The position numbers were made by a program, and so were the translations under genes. The notes below the pieces were generated by a model. That model was not told where the DNA came from. It worked only from the letters and a program-made list of their open reading frames with translations, and made no database searches. Below are positions 32,182-41,063 of a DNA stretch of 64,000 bases, piece by piece; the first letter of the stretch is position 1; each line of letters starts with the position of its first letter. Source of the DNA: Candidatus Aenigmatarchaeota archaeon (GTDB taxonomy: Archaea; Aenigmatarchaeota; Aenigmatarchaeia; QMZP01); NCBI GenBank assembly GCA_016198585.1, contig JACQII010000013.1:20323-84322 (forward strand), written 5' to 3'.

Positions 32182-32991
32182 CTACCGGGGCAACGTCCTG
32201 GCCTGCCGGAGGAGCGCGGCCACGTCCTTGTCCTTCAGGACCGTGGCAATGGTCTGGTAGGACTGGCTCTGGAGCGTCTCGCTCATCTGGTGGATGTCCG
32301 CCTCCTCGACCTTGCGAATGGCAAAGAGCCGGTCCCATGTCCGGATGGCCTGGGGGGAGAGGAACACCGAGGTCACGTACTCGTTAGTCACGATGGTCAT
32401 CGTGTCGGTCGGCACGGAAACGCCGAGGCGGACCTGGGCTCCCCAGCGACGCCAGTGGCGCGCGCACCAGCGGTCCAGGGGAGTGTCAGACCCGGAGTGG
32501 ATGGTCCACCGAATGCGCCGGAACACTGGTCCCAACCGCTCGATGTCCTGGGGAGACAGGACGTGCGGGTAGGGGACGTGCCGGAAGAGGAAAAGCATGT
32601 CGATGCTCTTCGTGGTGGTCGCGAGGTTCTGCACGAAATCGAGATGGAACCGGATGAAGTCGTTGTGCTTGCGGAACACGAACTTGTGGAGCGTCCTGGT
32701 TTCCTGCGACCGGTTCACCTGTTCGTAGGCGCCGCGCATCCTCTGGCTGAAGGCTGAGAGCTGGCCGATCCACTGCTCGCTGAGCCGGTAACCTTTCCCG
32801 GTCTTCTCAAGGACACCCTCACCCGCGAGCTCGGCGACGGCCTTGTGGACCGCCTGGTAGGTGATCGCGAGTCCGTGCTGTTTCCCGAGCCGGCGATGGA
32901 TTTTCCTCGCCGTGAGCGGCCAGTCGCTGGCGATGAGCTCGATGATCAGCTCCTTAGTCGAGGTCCCGCCGAGCAGAGAAAGGCGTTCCAT
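32182..32991 (-). CDS. Winged-helix regulator with long ligand domain
   Basis: This 269-residue protein has an N-terminal winged helix (TARKIHRRLGKQHGLAITYQ, then VHKAVAELAGEGVLEKTGKGYRL) followed by a roughly 190-residue domain resembling the PLD-like effector part of archaeal TrmB-type or transcription-repressor proteins (FIRFHLDFVQNL, MTIVTNEYVTSVFLS). It is divergent from the large propeller-lipase gene and convergent with the glycosidase, and may control either. Confidence 0.7.
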   Translation of the reverse strand: MERLSLLGGTSTKELIIELIASDWPLTARKIHRRLGKQHGLAITYQAVHKAVAELAGEGVLEKTGKGYRLSEQWIGQLSAFSQRMRGAYEQVNRSQETRTLHKFVFRKHNDFIRFHLDFVQNLATTTKSIDMLFLFRHVPYPHVLSPQDIERLGPVFRRIRWTIHSGSDTPLDRWCARHWRRWGAQVRLGVSVPTDTMTIVTNEYVTSVFLSPQAIRTWDRLFAIRKVEEADIHQMSETLQSQSYQTIATVLKDKDVAALLRQARTLPR

Positions 32992-33078
32992 GCCGCTTCC
33001 TTGGCGGCGGGACTTATAAACCCGGAGGTTGATCTCTGGTCAACGTCGCCTATTTCCGGACCGGAACAAAGGCTGGGC

Positions 33079-36000
33079 ATGCACCGTGCGCTCCTCCTGG
33101 CCGTGATCGGCTTCTTCGCAGCGTTGCCGCTGACCGCAGCAGCCCCCGCAGGCTGGGGTGACGACGTCCGCATCAGCGCCGCTCCCGGCCTCTCCCAGCA
33201 CCCGTCCATCGCCATCGATGCCGCGGGCAACGCCCACGTCGCCTGGGCGGACGACCGGGACGACCCGGACAATCCCGAGGTATTCTACCGGAAGCTCGCC
33301 GCTGACGGGACGCCGCTTACCGGCGAGCTCCAGCTGACCGACACGCCCGGCATCCCCAACATGGCATGGTATCCTGCCGTGGCGGTCGACCAGCAGGGCA
33401 ACGTCCACGTCGCCTACGCGAGCAACGAGGGTGGGGAGTATGTGGATTTCAATATCTACTACACCAAGCTCGGCACCAACGGCAACATGCTGATCGACGC
33501 CAAGCAGATCACATTCACGCTGGACTTCTCGTTCAACCCGTCCATCACGGTCGACCAGGCAGGGAACGCCCACATCGTCTATAGCGAAAGCGACGGTGAG
33601 ATCTATTACACCAAGCTCTCCCCGGGCGGGACCACCCTGGTCGACAATCTCCGGTTGACGTTCAGCGCGCAGTCGTCCGAGCGGCCGGACGTCGCGGTCG
33701 ACCAGCAGGGCAACCTCCACGTCGCGTACCAGGATGAGACGACGGGATTGTGGCAGATGTTCTATACAAAGCTCGACAACAATGGGAATACGCTCGTGGA
33801 CGATACGATGATTTCCGGCCCCTCCTCCACAGCTAAAAACGGGGAGATCACGGTCGATGCCGCCGGGAATTCGCACATCGTCTGGATGGACATGCGCGAC
33901 GGGAACTATGAGATCTACTACAGCAAACTCGGCCCGTCGGGAGCGACGCTCGTGGACGACCTCCGGCTGACCAACGACGACAGCTACTCCGGCGACCCGA
34001 CGATCGGCGTCGGCGCTGACGGGAACGTCCACGTTGCCTGGTTCGACCAGCTGGACAGCGACCAGCATCCGTATAACATCTACTACGCCCTGCTGGACAA
34101 CGGCGGCACGGTCCTGGCAAGCGGCGTGCAGCTGACCTTCAATCTGCCTGGCCCGCCCCCCAATGATGCTGCCTACCCGTCACTGGCCGTGGACAGCTCC
34201 GGCAACCCCCGCGTGGCCTGGCACGACCGGCGGGACTGGGATGGCGTCGGCTACCAACCGAACGACGAGATCTACTACAAGCGCGCCCTGCCGCCGCAAC
34301 CCCAGCGGCCCGTCCTCCTCGTCCACGGCCTGTTCGTGGATCCGGTCGAGGACCCGGCGACCTGGGCCTTCATGAAGGACCGCCTCCAAGACGACAGCTT
34401 CCAAGTCTTCATCAGCGACTACGCTCCGGGAAATTGCGGGCTGTTCACGCCGAGCGGCTGCGCCGCGGGCGACATCAAGGGCTATGCTGCCACGCTCTTG
34501 ACCGAGGTCAACGCCGTGAAACAGCAGACCGGCGCCGCGAAGGTGGACATTGTCGCCCACTCGATGGGCGGGCTGGTCTCGCGCTGGTACCTGCAGAAGC
34601 TTGGCGGCTCGGCGAACGTGCAGACCTTCATCACCCTCGGGACGCCCCACGACGGGAGCGAGGTCGCTTACTATGAGGACCTGCTCTGCGTCCTCTTCCC
34701 CCTGACCTGCTCCATCCCCTGGACAGCCGTCGACCAGATGACGCCCGGCAGCTCGTTCCTGGACAGCCTCAACACGGCCGCGTTCCCTGGAACGGACGGC
34801 TTCTACACCGTGGCCGGGACCGCCGGGTTCACCGGCCCGTTCTCGCAGCTGACGAGCCTCATCCTCCCCGGTCCGGATGACGGCATGGTATCCTTCGCCA
34901 GCGCCCACCACCCGCTCGCCGCAGGGACCGCCACGTTCCCCCTCAACCACAGCGCGCTGCCGCAGAGCGAGACGGTCTACCAGCAGGTGAAAGTCCTGCT
35001 CCTCGGCCTCATGCCACCGTCGCCGCCTCAGCCGCTCTCCGCGGCCACGGACGCGGAAGGATTGCCGCTGCTGCAGGGCATGCTCCAGCCCGGCCAGGCC
35101 GCTATCCATACCCTGACGATGCTGCCTGCCCAGCAGGCCTGGATCGCGGCGACAGGTGGCGCAGTCCTCAGTCTCACCGCACCTTCAGGGACGTCCATCA
35201 CGCCCGCGACCGGCGATCCTGCGGTGACCTACGTGAACGACAGCGTCTCTTCAGGCTATCACCTCACCGCGCCCGAGGCGGGGAACTGGACCGTCACCCT
35301 CGACGGGGCAGGACTGGCCGAACCCCTTACCTACGCGATCCGGGCCTTTGCCGACTCGGACCTGGACTTCATCGTCTCCCTCAACACGGCCGTGGCCTCG
35401 CCTGGACAGCCCGTGCTCATCTCGGCGACGCTCCAGGCCATGTCCCCGGTCTCGGGGACAGTCGCAGCCGTGATCACCACGCCCGCCAACGCGACCGTCC
35501 CGGTCTCGCTCTATGACGACGGCCTGCATGGCGACGGGCTCGCCGGCGACGGGACGTTCGCCGCGACCTTTGCCGGCACGACCGTCCCCGGCAGCTACGG
35601 CGTCCTGGCCAGTTCAATCGGGCAGCTCGACCAGCAGCCCTACGATATCGAGAAGCCCAGCCTCTTCACGGCCGAGCACTTCCCTGACCTCGCGATCAGC
35701 ACGGTCGCCGCGTCTGACGTGTGGCCCAAGCCGCAGGAACTGGTCTTCCTCACCACGACGGTCACCAACCTCGGGACGGCCACGGCGAAGAACGCCGCGA
35801 TCCAGTTCTTCGACGGTCAGCCAGCGGCGGGCGGCACGCTCCTCGGTCAGGTGACGCTCACGTTCCCGCCCGGGGTCCCGATCCCGGTCTCGCTCCCTTG
35901 GATAGCCACCCCAGGGATGCACACGATCGTGGTCCTGCCCAGCCCGGGAAACGCCTTCCTCGACGCTGACTACGGCAACGAGCAGGCCTCTGTCGTCGTG

Positions 36001-36093
36001 AAGGTCTGCGCCACGACCAGGGGAACCTTCCCTGGCGGGATCTTGTCCGGCAGCGGCGGCTGCCTGAACACGCCGCTCGTCCCGCTCCCCTAG
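33079..36093 (+). CDS. Exported beta-propeller-lipase-CARDB surface protein
   Basis: This 1004-residue protein has a signal peptide (1-21) and repeated propeller-like blades (about 25-400) with the recurring VDxxGNxHVAYxD...IYYTKL pattern. Next is an alpha/beta hydrolase domain (about 410-650) with PVLLVHGLF and nucleophile elbow AHSMGGLVSR, like PGAP1/triacylglycerol lipases. Beta-sandwich segments follow (about 680-870), then a CARDB-like domain (DLAISTVAAS...LVFLTTTVTNLG). It probably binds and hydrolyses lipid or ester polymers outside the cell. The start at 33079 gives the signal peptide. Confidence 0.78.
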   Translation: MHRALLLAVIGFFAALPLTAAAPAGWGDDVRISAAPGLSQHPSIAIDAAGNAHVAWADDRDDPDNPEVFYRKLAADGTPLTGELQLTDTPGIPNMAWYPAVAVDQQGNVHVAYASNEGGEYVDFNIYYTKLGTNGNMLIDAKQITFTLDFSFNPSITVDQAGNAHIVYSESDGEIYYTKLSPGGTTLVDNLRLTFSAQSSERPDVAVDQQGNLHVAYQDETTGLWQMFYTKLDNNGNTLVDDTMISGPSSTAKNGEITVDAAGNSHIVWMDMRDGNYEIYYSKLGPSGATLVDDLRLTNDDSYSGDPTIGVGADGNVHVAWFDQLDSDQHPYNIYYALLDNGGTVLASGVQLTFNLPGPPPNDAAYPSLAVDSSGNPRVAWHDRRDWDGVGYQPNDEIYYKRALPPQPQRPVLLVHGLFVDPVEDPATWAFMKDRLQDDSFQVFISDYAPGNCGLFTPSGCAAGDIKGYAATLLTEVNAVKQQTGAAKVDIVAHSMGGLVSRWYLQKLGGSANVQTFITLGTPHDGSEVAYYEDLLCVLFPLTCSIPWTAVDQMTPGSSFLDSLNTAAFPGTDGFYTVAGTAGFTGPFSQLTSLILPGPDDGMVSFASAHHPLAAGTATFPLNHSALPQSETVYQQVKVLLLGLMPPSPPQPLSAATDAEGLPLLQGMLQPGQAAIHTLTMLPAQQAWIAATGGAVLSLTAPSGTSITPATGDPAVTYVNDSVSSGYHLTAPEAGNWTVTLDGAGLAEPLTYAIRAFADSDLDFIVSLNTAVASPGQPVLISATLQAMSPVSGTVAAVITTPANATVPVSLYDDGLHGDGLAGDGTFAATFAGTTVPGSYGVLASSIGQLDQQPYDIEKPSLFTAEHFPDLAISTVAASDVWPKPQELVFLTTTVTNLGTATAKNAAIQFFDGQPAAGGTLLGQVTLTFPPGVPIPVSLPWIATPGMHTIVVLPSPGNAFLDADYGNEQASVVVKVCATTRGTFPGGILSGSGGCLNTPLVPLP

Positions 36094-36159
36094 AGGTTTC
36101 ACCTCCCAAATTCCCACCAGAGGAACACGGATTTATGCACACGGAACAAGAAAGAGAGC

Positions 36160-36708
36160 ATGCGCCTCATCATCGTCCACCGCTGGGACGGCAGTCCAGA
36201 AGCTGACTGGTATCCCTGGCTCCGGCGCGAAGCCGAGCGGCGCGGCCTGAGCGTCCAGGTTCCTGCGCTTCCTGAGCCTGACTACCCGCGGATCGAGCCG
36301 TGGGTCCGGACGCTGCGCTCCCTGAGACCGGACCAGGACACGATTCTGGTCGGTCACAGCCTGGGCTGCCAGACCATTCTCCGCGCGTTGGATCGGCCGG
36401 TCCGCGGGGCGGTCTTCGTGGCAGGCTTCTTCGCGCTCCATGATCTCGAAGGTCCGGAGAGCGAGGAGATCGCCGCGCCCTGGGTCGCGCCCTTCCCCCT
36501 CGCCCGCGCCAAGGCTTCGCTTCCCAAGCTTACGGTCCTGCTATCCGACAACGACCCGTGGGTCGACCCGGAAGAGAACGGCCGCCTCTTCCGCGACCGC
36601 CTCGGCGCCGAGGTCATCGTGCTCGGGAGTCGGGGCCACTTCACCGGCGAGGACCATGTGCTGAAGTTGCCCGAGGCCCTGCGCGCGGTCGAGGCGATGG
36701 CTCGCTGA
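36160..36708 (+). CDS. RBBP9/YdeN-type small serine hydrolase
   Basis: This 182-residue alpha/beta hydrolase has IIVHRWDGSPEADWYPWL, nucleophile elbow VGHSLGCQT, and catalytic Asp/His near LLSDNDPWVD and GSRGHFTGED. The family (DUF1234/RBBP9) has small cytosolic serine hydrolases of largely unknown substrate. A TATA-like GATTTATGC lies about 25 bp upstream. Confidence 0.85.
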   Translation: MRLIIVHRWDGSPEADWYPWLRREAERRGLSVQVPALPEPDYPRIEPWVRTLRSLRPDQDTILVGHSLGCQTILRALDRPVRGAVFVAGFFALHDLEGPESEEIAAPWVAPFPLARAKASLPKLTVLLSDNDPWVDPEENGRLFRDRLGAEVIVLGSRGHFTGEDHVLKLPEALRAVEAMAR

Positions 36709-36760
36709 TCCTCCCGCGTGCCCCTTTTTAAGCCGCCACACTAACCTCCCCTGTGATGCT

Positions 36761-37051
36761 ATGCCCACGGAAGCCGCGGTCCGCGATGTCCTGAGCGGGA
36801 TCGTCGACCCGGAAATGAACTATGACCTGGTCACCCTCGGCCTCATCTACAAGGTCCAGTGCGACAGCGAGGGGAACGTCTCGATCCTCATGACCTTCAC
36901 CTCGATGCTGTGCCCGTTCGGCCCGCAGCTGGTCGACGAGATCCGGCGCAAGGTCATGGCCCTGGAAGGGACCAAGACGGTCGACGTGGAAGTCACCTTC
37001 AACCCTCCCTGGAAGCCCTCAGAAGAGCTCATGGCGACGCTCGGGCTCTAA
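36761..37051 (+). CDS. MIP18/DUF59 family Fe-S assembly protein
   Basis: This 96-residue protein has VRDVLSGIVDPEMNYDLVTLG, the MIP18/PaaD/SufT pattern, and a central LMTFTSMLCPFG with the conserved Cys. These proteins help insert Fe-S clusters. The TATA TTTTTAAG lies about 30 bp upstream. The hydrogenase genes downstream would need such clusters, although no operon link exists. Confidence 0.88.
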   Translation: MPTEAAVRDVLSGIVDPEMNYDLVTLGLIYKVQCDSEGNVSILMTFTSMLCPFGPQLVDEIRRKVMALEGTKTVDVEVTFNPPWKPSEELMATLGL

Positions 37052-37056
37052 AGCCG

Positions 37057-37845
37057 TCACAAGGCAACGTCGCACGCAACGCCGAGCAGGTCCTCGACCG
37101 ACTCGCGGACTGCCTTTCTCGCCTTCGGGTGGACCGTGTAGACGGTCTTGCCGTCGGTGAATCCTCTCACCACCGGTCCGTTCTCGCCCTGCCGGACGAG
37201 GGTGGGGAGGTGAGGACAGCTGCCGCGCACCGAGGGCACGATCGTGGCCCGCCCTTCCCCAGTACTGAAGTCGTAAAAAGGCACCCACGGGACCTGATCG
37301 GGCGAATCGAGGGGTTCCCTCCGTTGGTACGTCCTCCGCGAGGGCAGGACGTGGTAGCTGACGAGCTTGCTGAAGAAGCGGAGCGGGTCCTGCGCAGAGA
37401 TGTCCCAGAGGGCCAGGTCTCCGCAGCTTGCTGCCGTTCCCAGCCCGGCCTTCGTGGGGTACCAGAAGAAGACCTCGGGCGTCGACGCGAGCGCGATGCC
37501 GCGGGCATGGGGGTGGCTCTCCCCGGCGAACGGTTCGACGTGGTCAGGGTCCCAGCCCTCCCGCTCGATGAGCTCCTGCCAGTAGGCGTCGAGCGGCTTG
37601 GCGGTGACGAAGACCGGGACCTCGAGCTCCCGGAACTGAGCGGGGACCACGGTGAACAGGATGTCGCGGTCGTCGGGCCCGCAGTACACGCGCATGCCCC
37701 TGACGTCCTGGAGCCGTCCCCGGAACTCGTCCGGGGAAACGTAGCGCCTGCCCTCGAAGCCGAGGCTCCACCAGTTCGGCAGCCGCTTGTCGATGATCCC
37801 GGCCTCATGCAGCGCTGCATACGTCTCCTGGCCGGCGTAGAACAT
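37057..37845 (-). CDS. Conserved-looking protein of unknown function
   Basis: This 262-residue soluble protein includes a PNWWSLGFEGRRYVSPDEF stretch and several polar, aromatic-rich segments (RVYCGPDDRDIL, GESHPHARGIALAS, FPFYD-like near 190-200). No known domain is recognised. Good codon use and length support a real gene. It is convergent with the DUF59 gene (5 bp gap) and divergent from the hydrogenase protease. Confidence 0.6.
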   Translation of the reverse strand: MFYAGQETYAALHEAGIIDKRLPNWWSLGFEGRRYVSPDEFRGRLQDVRGMRVYCGPDDRDILFTVVPAQFRELEVPVFVTAKPLDAYWQELIEREGWDPDHVEPFAGESHPHARGIALASTPEVFFWYPTKAGLGTAASCGDLALWDISAQDPLRFFSKLVSYHVLPSRRTYQRREPLDSPDQVPWVPFYDFSTGEGRATIVPSVRGSCPHLPTLVRQGENGPVVRGFTDGKTVYTVHPKARKAVRESVEDLLGVACDVAL

Positions 37846-37936
37846 GGGTGATCATGGGACGCATGTTTTAAGAACCAAGGCCGTCCAGGCGCGACGGCGA
37901 GGCAACGCATTTTAGTCCGCGCGCGTAAAGGGTTGC

Positions 37937-38335
37937 ATGGACGTCTACCTCTGCGGCAACCCGCTCCTGCCTGAGGATGCGCTGCCGTTGCGGCTGCTGC
38001 CCCGCCTCCGGCGCGCCTTTCCCGCGCTGCGGTTCCGAGAGCTGGACCCGACCGAGGACGTGCCCGAAGGCGTGCCACTCCTGGTCGTGGACACGGTCCA
38101 GGGCATCGCGGCGGTCACGGTCTTCCGCGACCTGGACGCGTTCCTGCAGGAGCGGCGCGTCTCCCTGCACGACGCCGACCTCGGCTTCACCCTGCGGCTG
38201 ATGCAGAAGGCGGGCAGGCTCGGGCCGGTCACGATCGTGGGTGTCCCGCAGGGCGCGCCTGACGGTGAGGCCTTCGCCCAACTGCGCGCCTCCCTCGCCG
38301 CCCTCAGCGGCCAGGATCGACCCACTTCACCTTGA
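37937..38335 (+). CDS. [NiFe] hydrogenase maturation protease
   Basis: This 132-residue HycI/HyaD-type endopeptidase has CGNPLLPEDALPLRL, RELDPTEDVPEG and LVVDTVQGIAAV, with acidic residues that read the nickel site. It would remove the short tail after DPCMSCASH on the large subunit encoded convergently at 38304-39605. The genes overlap by 32 bp tail to tail, tying protease to substrate. Confidence 0.82.
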   Translation: MDVYLCGNPLLPEDALPLRLLPRLRRAFPALRFRELDPTEDVPEGVPLLVVDTVQGIAAVTVFRDLDAFLQERRVSLHDADLGFTLRLMQKAGRLGPVTIVGVPQGAPDGEAFAQLRASLAALSGQDRPTSP

Positions 38336-39605
38336 GGAAGTGGCTCGCGCAGCTCATGCACGGGTCGTAGGCTCGGATGAGTTTCTCGATCTCCCGTTCG
38401 ATGGCGGGTTTGTCCATCGTCTCCAGGGCGTTCTGGACGAGGTGGGCGATGTCCTTCTCGATCGATATCTGGTTCTGCGCCGTCGGCACGACGATGTTGG
38501 CCTTCTTGATGGTCCCGTTCTTGCCGACGGTCAGGCGGTAGTAGAGCGTCCCGCGTGGCGCCTCGATGACCCCGACCCCGGTCTGTTCCTTCGTGAGCAC
38601 GGGCCGCTGGACCGGTTCCGGGTGGAACGCAGTCGTCTCGAGCAGCTCGACGGCGTGGTCGATCGCATGCAGGACCTCGATGGCCTGCGCGACGTTGTTG
38701 TGGAAGATGTTCTGCGACGGGAACAGCTTCAGCGCCTCCGCTGCATCCCGGCGGGTCGACGGGTGCAGGTTCTCGCGGTTCAGGTTCAGGCGCGCGAGCG
38801 CGCCGACCACGAACTCCTGGCCCTCGAACTCGAAGCCGGCGGCTTGCGAGTAGGGGAGCGCGACGTTGATCAGGTGGTCAAGGTAGGCCTCCTCCGGGAT
38901 GCACACGCCCTTGCTGGTGATGACCTCGCCGTCCAGGAAGCTGAAGTCCGGCGTGGCGAGGGCCACGTACTCGGTTTCGCGGGAGAACCGCTGGTCCCAG
39001 TCCGCGAAGGTCTGGATCAGGTCTAGCGCCAGCGGCCGGACGCGCTTCAGCTCCGCGACCACCTTGGCGACCGCGGCGGGGTCAGGCACGTGCAGGAAGC
39101 CGCCGACCGTCGGGTACGGGGCGTGGACAGCCTTCCCGGCGACGAGGGTCGAGAGCATGTTTCCTGCCCGCTTGAGGTCGAAGGAGTCGTGCAGCAGTTT
39201 GTGCTCGCGGGGGTCGCTCTCGCTGAAGTCGAGGATCGAGTCCTTCCCGACCAGGTCAGGCAGGGCGAAGAAGTACAGGTGGAGGGCGTGGTCTCGGATC
39301 ATGAGGCCGTACATCGTCAGCTTCTTCAGGAGTTGGACCTGGGGCGTGGGCTGGATGCCGGTCGCGTGCTCCAGGGCCTCGATGCAGCAAAGCAGGTGGG
39401 CGATGGAGCAGGTCCCGCAGATGCGCGACATCAGCTGCGGCGCCGAGGTGAGCGGCTGCCCGCGCACGGCCTGCTCGTAGAACCGTTGGTTCTCGGTGAT
39501 CGCGAACTTGACGCCCTCGACCACGCCCTCGCGCACGCGGACCTCCAAGTCGGCGTGACCCTCCATCTTGGTCAGATTCTCCAGGGTGATGTCGAAGCTG
39601 TGCAT
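38304..39605 (-). CDS. [NiFe] hydrogenase large (catalytic) subunit, group 3-like
   Basis: This 433-residue catalytic subunit has the N-terminal nickel motif RICGTCSIAH and C-terminal DPCMSCASH, each with two Cys that bind the NiFe site. The 11-residue tail after the last His fits proteolytic maturation. The overall pattern is closest to soluble group 3 (F420-nonreducing/sulfhydrogenase-type) enzymes. Start 39605 lies 5 bp after the fused small-subunit gene on the minus strand. It makes or uses H2 with that subunit. Confidence 0.92.
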   Translation of the reverse strand: MHSFDITLENLTKMEGHADLEVRVREGVVEGVKFAITENQRFYEQAVRGQPLTSAPQLMSRICGTCSIAHLLCCIEALEHATGIQPTPQVQLLKKLTMYGLMIRDHALHLYFFALPDLVGKDSILDFSESDPREHKLLHDSFDLKRAGNMLSTLVAGKAVHAPYPTVGGFLHVPDPAAVAKVVAELKRVRPLALDLIQTFADWDQRFSRETEYVALATPDFSFLDGEVITSKGVCIPEEAYLDHLINVALPYSQAAGFEFEGQEFVVGALARLNLNRENLHPSTRRDAAEALKLFPSQNIFHNNVAQAIEVLHAIDHAVELLETTAFHPEPVQRPVLTKEQTGVGVIEAPRGTLYYRLTVGKNGTIKKANIVVPTAQNQISIEKDIAHLVQNALETMDKPAIEREIEKLIRAYDPCMSCASHFLKVKWVDPGR

Positions 39606-39610
39606 GGGAA

Positions 39611-41062
39611 TCAGAGCTGCACGCCCGCCTCCACGAGGTGCTTCTTCAGGACGGCCAGGAACCCCGCCTCGGTCATGGGACAACCCGGCACCTGGTCATC
39701 CACCGGCACCACCTCGTGGACCGGCTGGACTTTCTTGCTGTAGTCGAAGGCCCGCAGGATGGGCATGATCTCGCGGGTCCGCGGCTCGTCGAACTGGTTG
39801 CGCTGGGCCGAGGGCATCCCGGTTACGGCGCACGCCCCCACCGCGATGAGCGTCCGGGCGTTCTTGCGGATCTCCCGGACCTCCTGGGCCGCGCGTTCAC
39901 TGGCGATCGCCCCTTCCACGAAGGCGATGTCCAGGTTGGTCGGGTCGTTCACGCTCCGGAGCGCCCGCGCGTACGGGATCTCGACCACGCGTTTCCACTC
40001 GTCCCAGTGGTCGTTCAGGAGCTCGGTGAAGACGATCGTGCTGTCCTCGCAGCAGCTGAAGGAGAACCAGCCCACGCGGATCTTCCGCTGCGGTGCCGTT
40101 GCCGCAGGCGGGGCGGCCGGCGCGGCGTGCGCCCCCTTCGCGTAGTCCAGGTAGAGGTCGCGCGCCCGCAGGTACTTGATGACGTTCACCGCGGCGTTGC
40201 AGCCGTCGCCCACGTTCTTCGCGACCTGCCTGCAGCGGCCCGCGCAGTTCCCGGCGGCGAAGACCCCCTCCATACTGGTCATGCTGTTCTCGTCCACGAC
40301 GAGGATCTTGTCTCGCAGCTGCAGCCCGAGGTTCGCGGCGAAGTCCAGCGCGCCCGCCGCGCCGCAGGCCATGAAGACACCCGCGACCGGCAGCAGTTCG
40401 CCGTCCGCCATCCGCGCGCCAGTGAACCACTTCTCGCCCTCGAAGGCGGCGACCGCGCCGGCACGGATCTTGATGCCCCGTTTCACGACCTCCTGCTGGT
40501 AGGCCTCCGAGAAGGCGAACGCGGGCGCGTTCGCGACGATCGTGATGTCCTTGGTGTACGACAGGGCCTCGATCGCGTCTTCCGCGGCGTGGTTCCCGTT
40601 GCCGATGATCGCGATGGGCTTGTTCGTGTAGAAGGGCCCGTCGCACGAGACGCAGTAGTGGACGCCTTTCCCCACCAGCCGCTCCTCGTTGGCGATGCCT
40701 GAGGCCCGGATCGGGACGCCGGTGGCGATGATCAGGGCCAGCGCGTGCACGGCGGCGCCAGTGCTGGTCTTGACCACGAACGCGTGCTTCCCGTTCTCCT
40801 CGACGGCCGTCGCGGTGACGGCCTCGCCCTTCAGGAAACTGGCGCCGAACTTGCGGGCCTGTGTCGTGCCCTTCGCAAGCAGGTCCGGGCCGTCCACCCC
40901 TTCCGGGAAGCCGAAGTAGTTCTCGATGTGCATGGCCAGCGACGCCTGGCTCTTCTCCGGCAGCCCGAGGACCACGGTCTTGAGATTGGCCCGTGCGGTG
41001 AAGATCGCCGCCGACAGGCCTGCCGGCCCACATCCCAGGATCGCCACTTCAGCCTCGTCCAT
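39611..41062 (-). CDS. Thioredoxin-reductase-like flavoprotein fused to hydrogenase small subunit
   Basis: This 483-residue two-domain protein has, at 1-310, a TrxR-type flavoprotein with FAD motif GCGPAG (10-15), redox motif CVSC (137-140), NAD(P)-binding GNGNHA (154-159) and FAD-end AAGNCAG (269-274). An Ala/Pro linker (311-326) leads to a [NiFe] small-subunit domain (327-483) with SCCED (337-338), VGACAVTG (411) and VPGCPM (461), a four-Cys 4Fe-4S site with adjacent Cys as in complex I NuoB rather than CxxC. Fusion of these two in one chain is unusual. It would pass electrons between NiFe site, FeS, FAD and NAD(P) or a thiol partner. Confidence 0.88.
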   Translation of the reverse strand: MDEAEVAILGCGPAGLSAAIFTARANLKTVVLGLPEKSQASLAMHIENYFGFPEGVDGPDLLAKGTTQARKFGASFLKGEAVTATAVEENGKHAFVVKTSTGAAVHALALIIATGVPIRASGIANEERLVGKGVHYCVSCDGPFYTNKPIAIIGNGNHAAEDAIEALSYTKDITIVANAPAFAFSEAYQQEVVKRGIKIRAGAVAAFEGEKWFTGARMADGELLPVAGVFMACGAAGALDFAANLGLQLRDKILVVDENSMTSMEGVFAAGNCAGRCRQVAKNVGDGCNAAVNVIKYLRARDLYLDYAKGAHAAPAAPPAATAPQRKIRVGWFSFSCCEDSTIVFTELLNDHWDEWKRVVEIPYARALRSVNDPTNLDIAFVEGAIASERAAQEVREIRKNARTLIAVGACAVTGMPSAQRNQFDEPRTREIMPILRAFDYSKKVQPVHEVVPVDDQVPGCPMTEAGFLAVLKKHLVEAGVQL

Positions 41063-41063
41063 G

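Noticed and set aside
40000..41062. Fused gene at 39611-41062 as two adjacent genes joined by a sequencing error
   Set aside because: The frame is continuous through a normal Ala/Pro linker with no start or ribosome-binding site at the junction, and both halves use the same frame with good codon use. A read-level check would still be useful.
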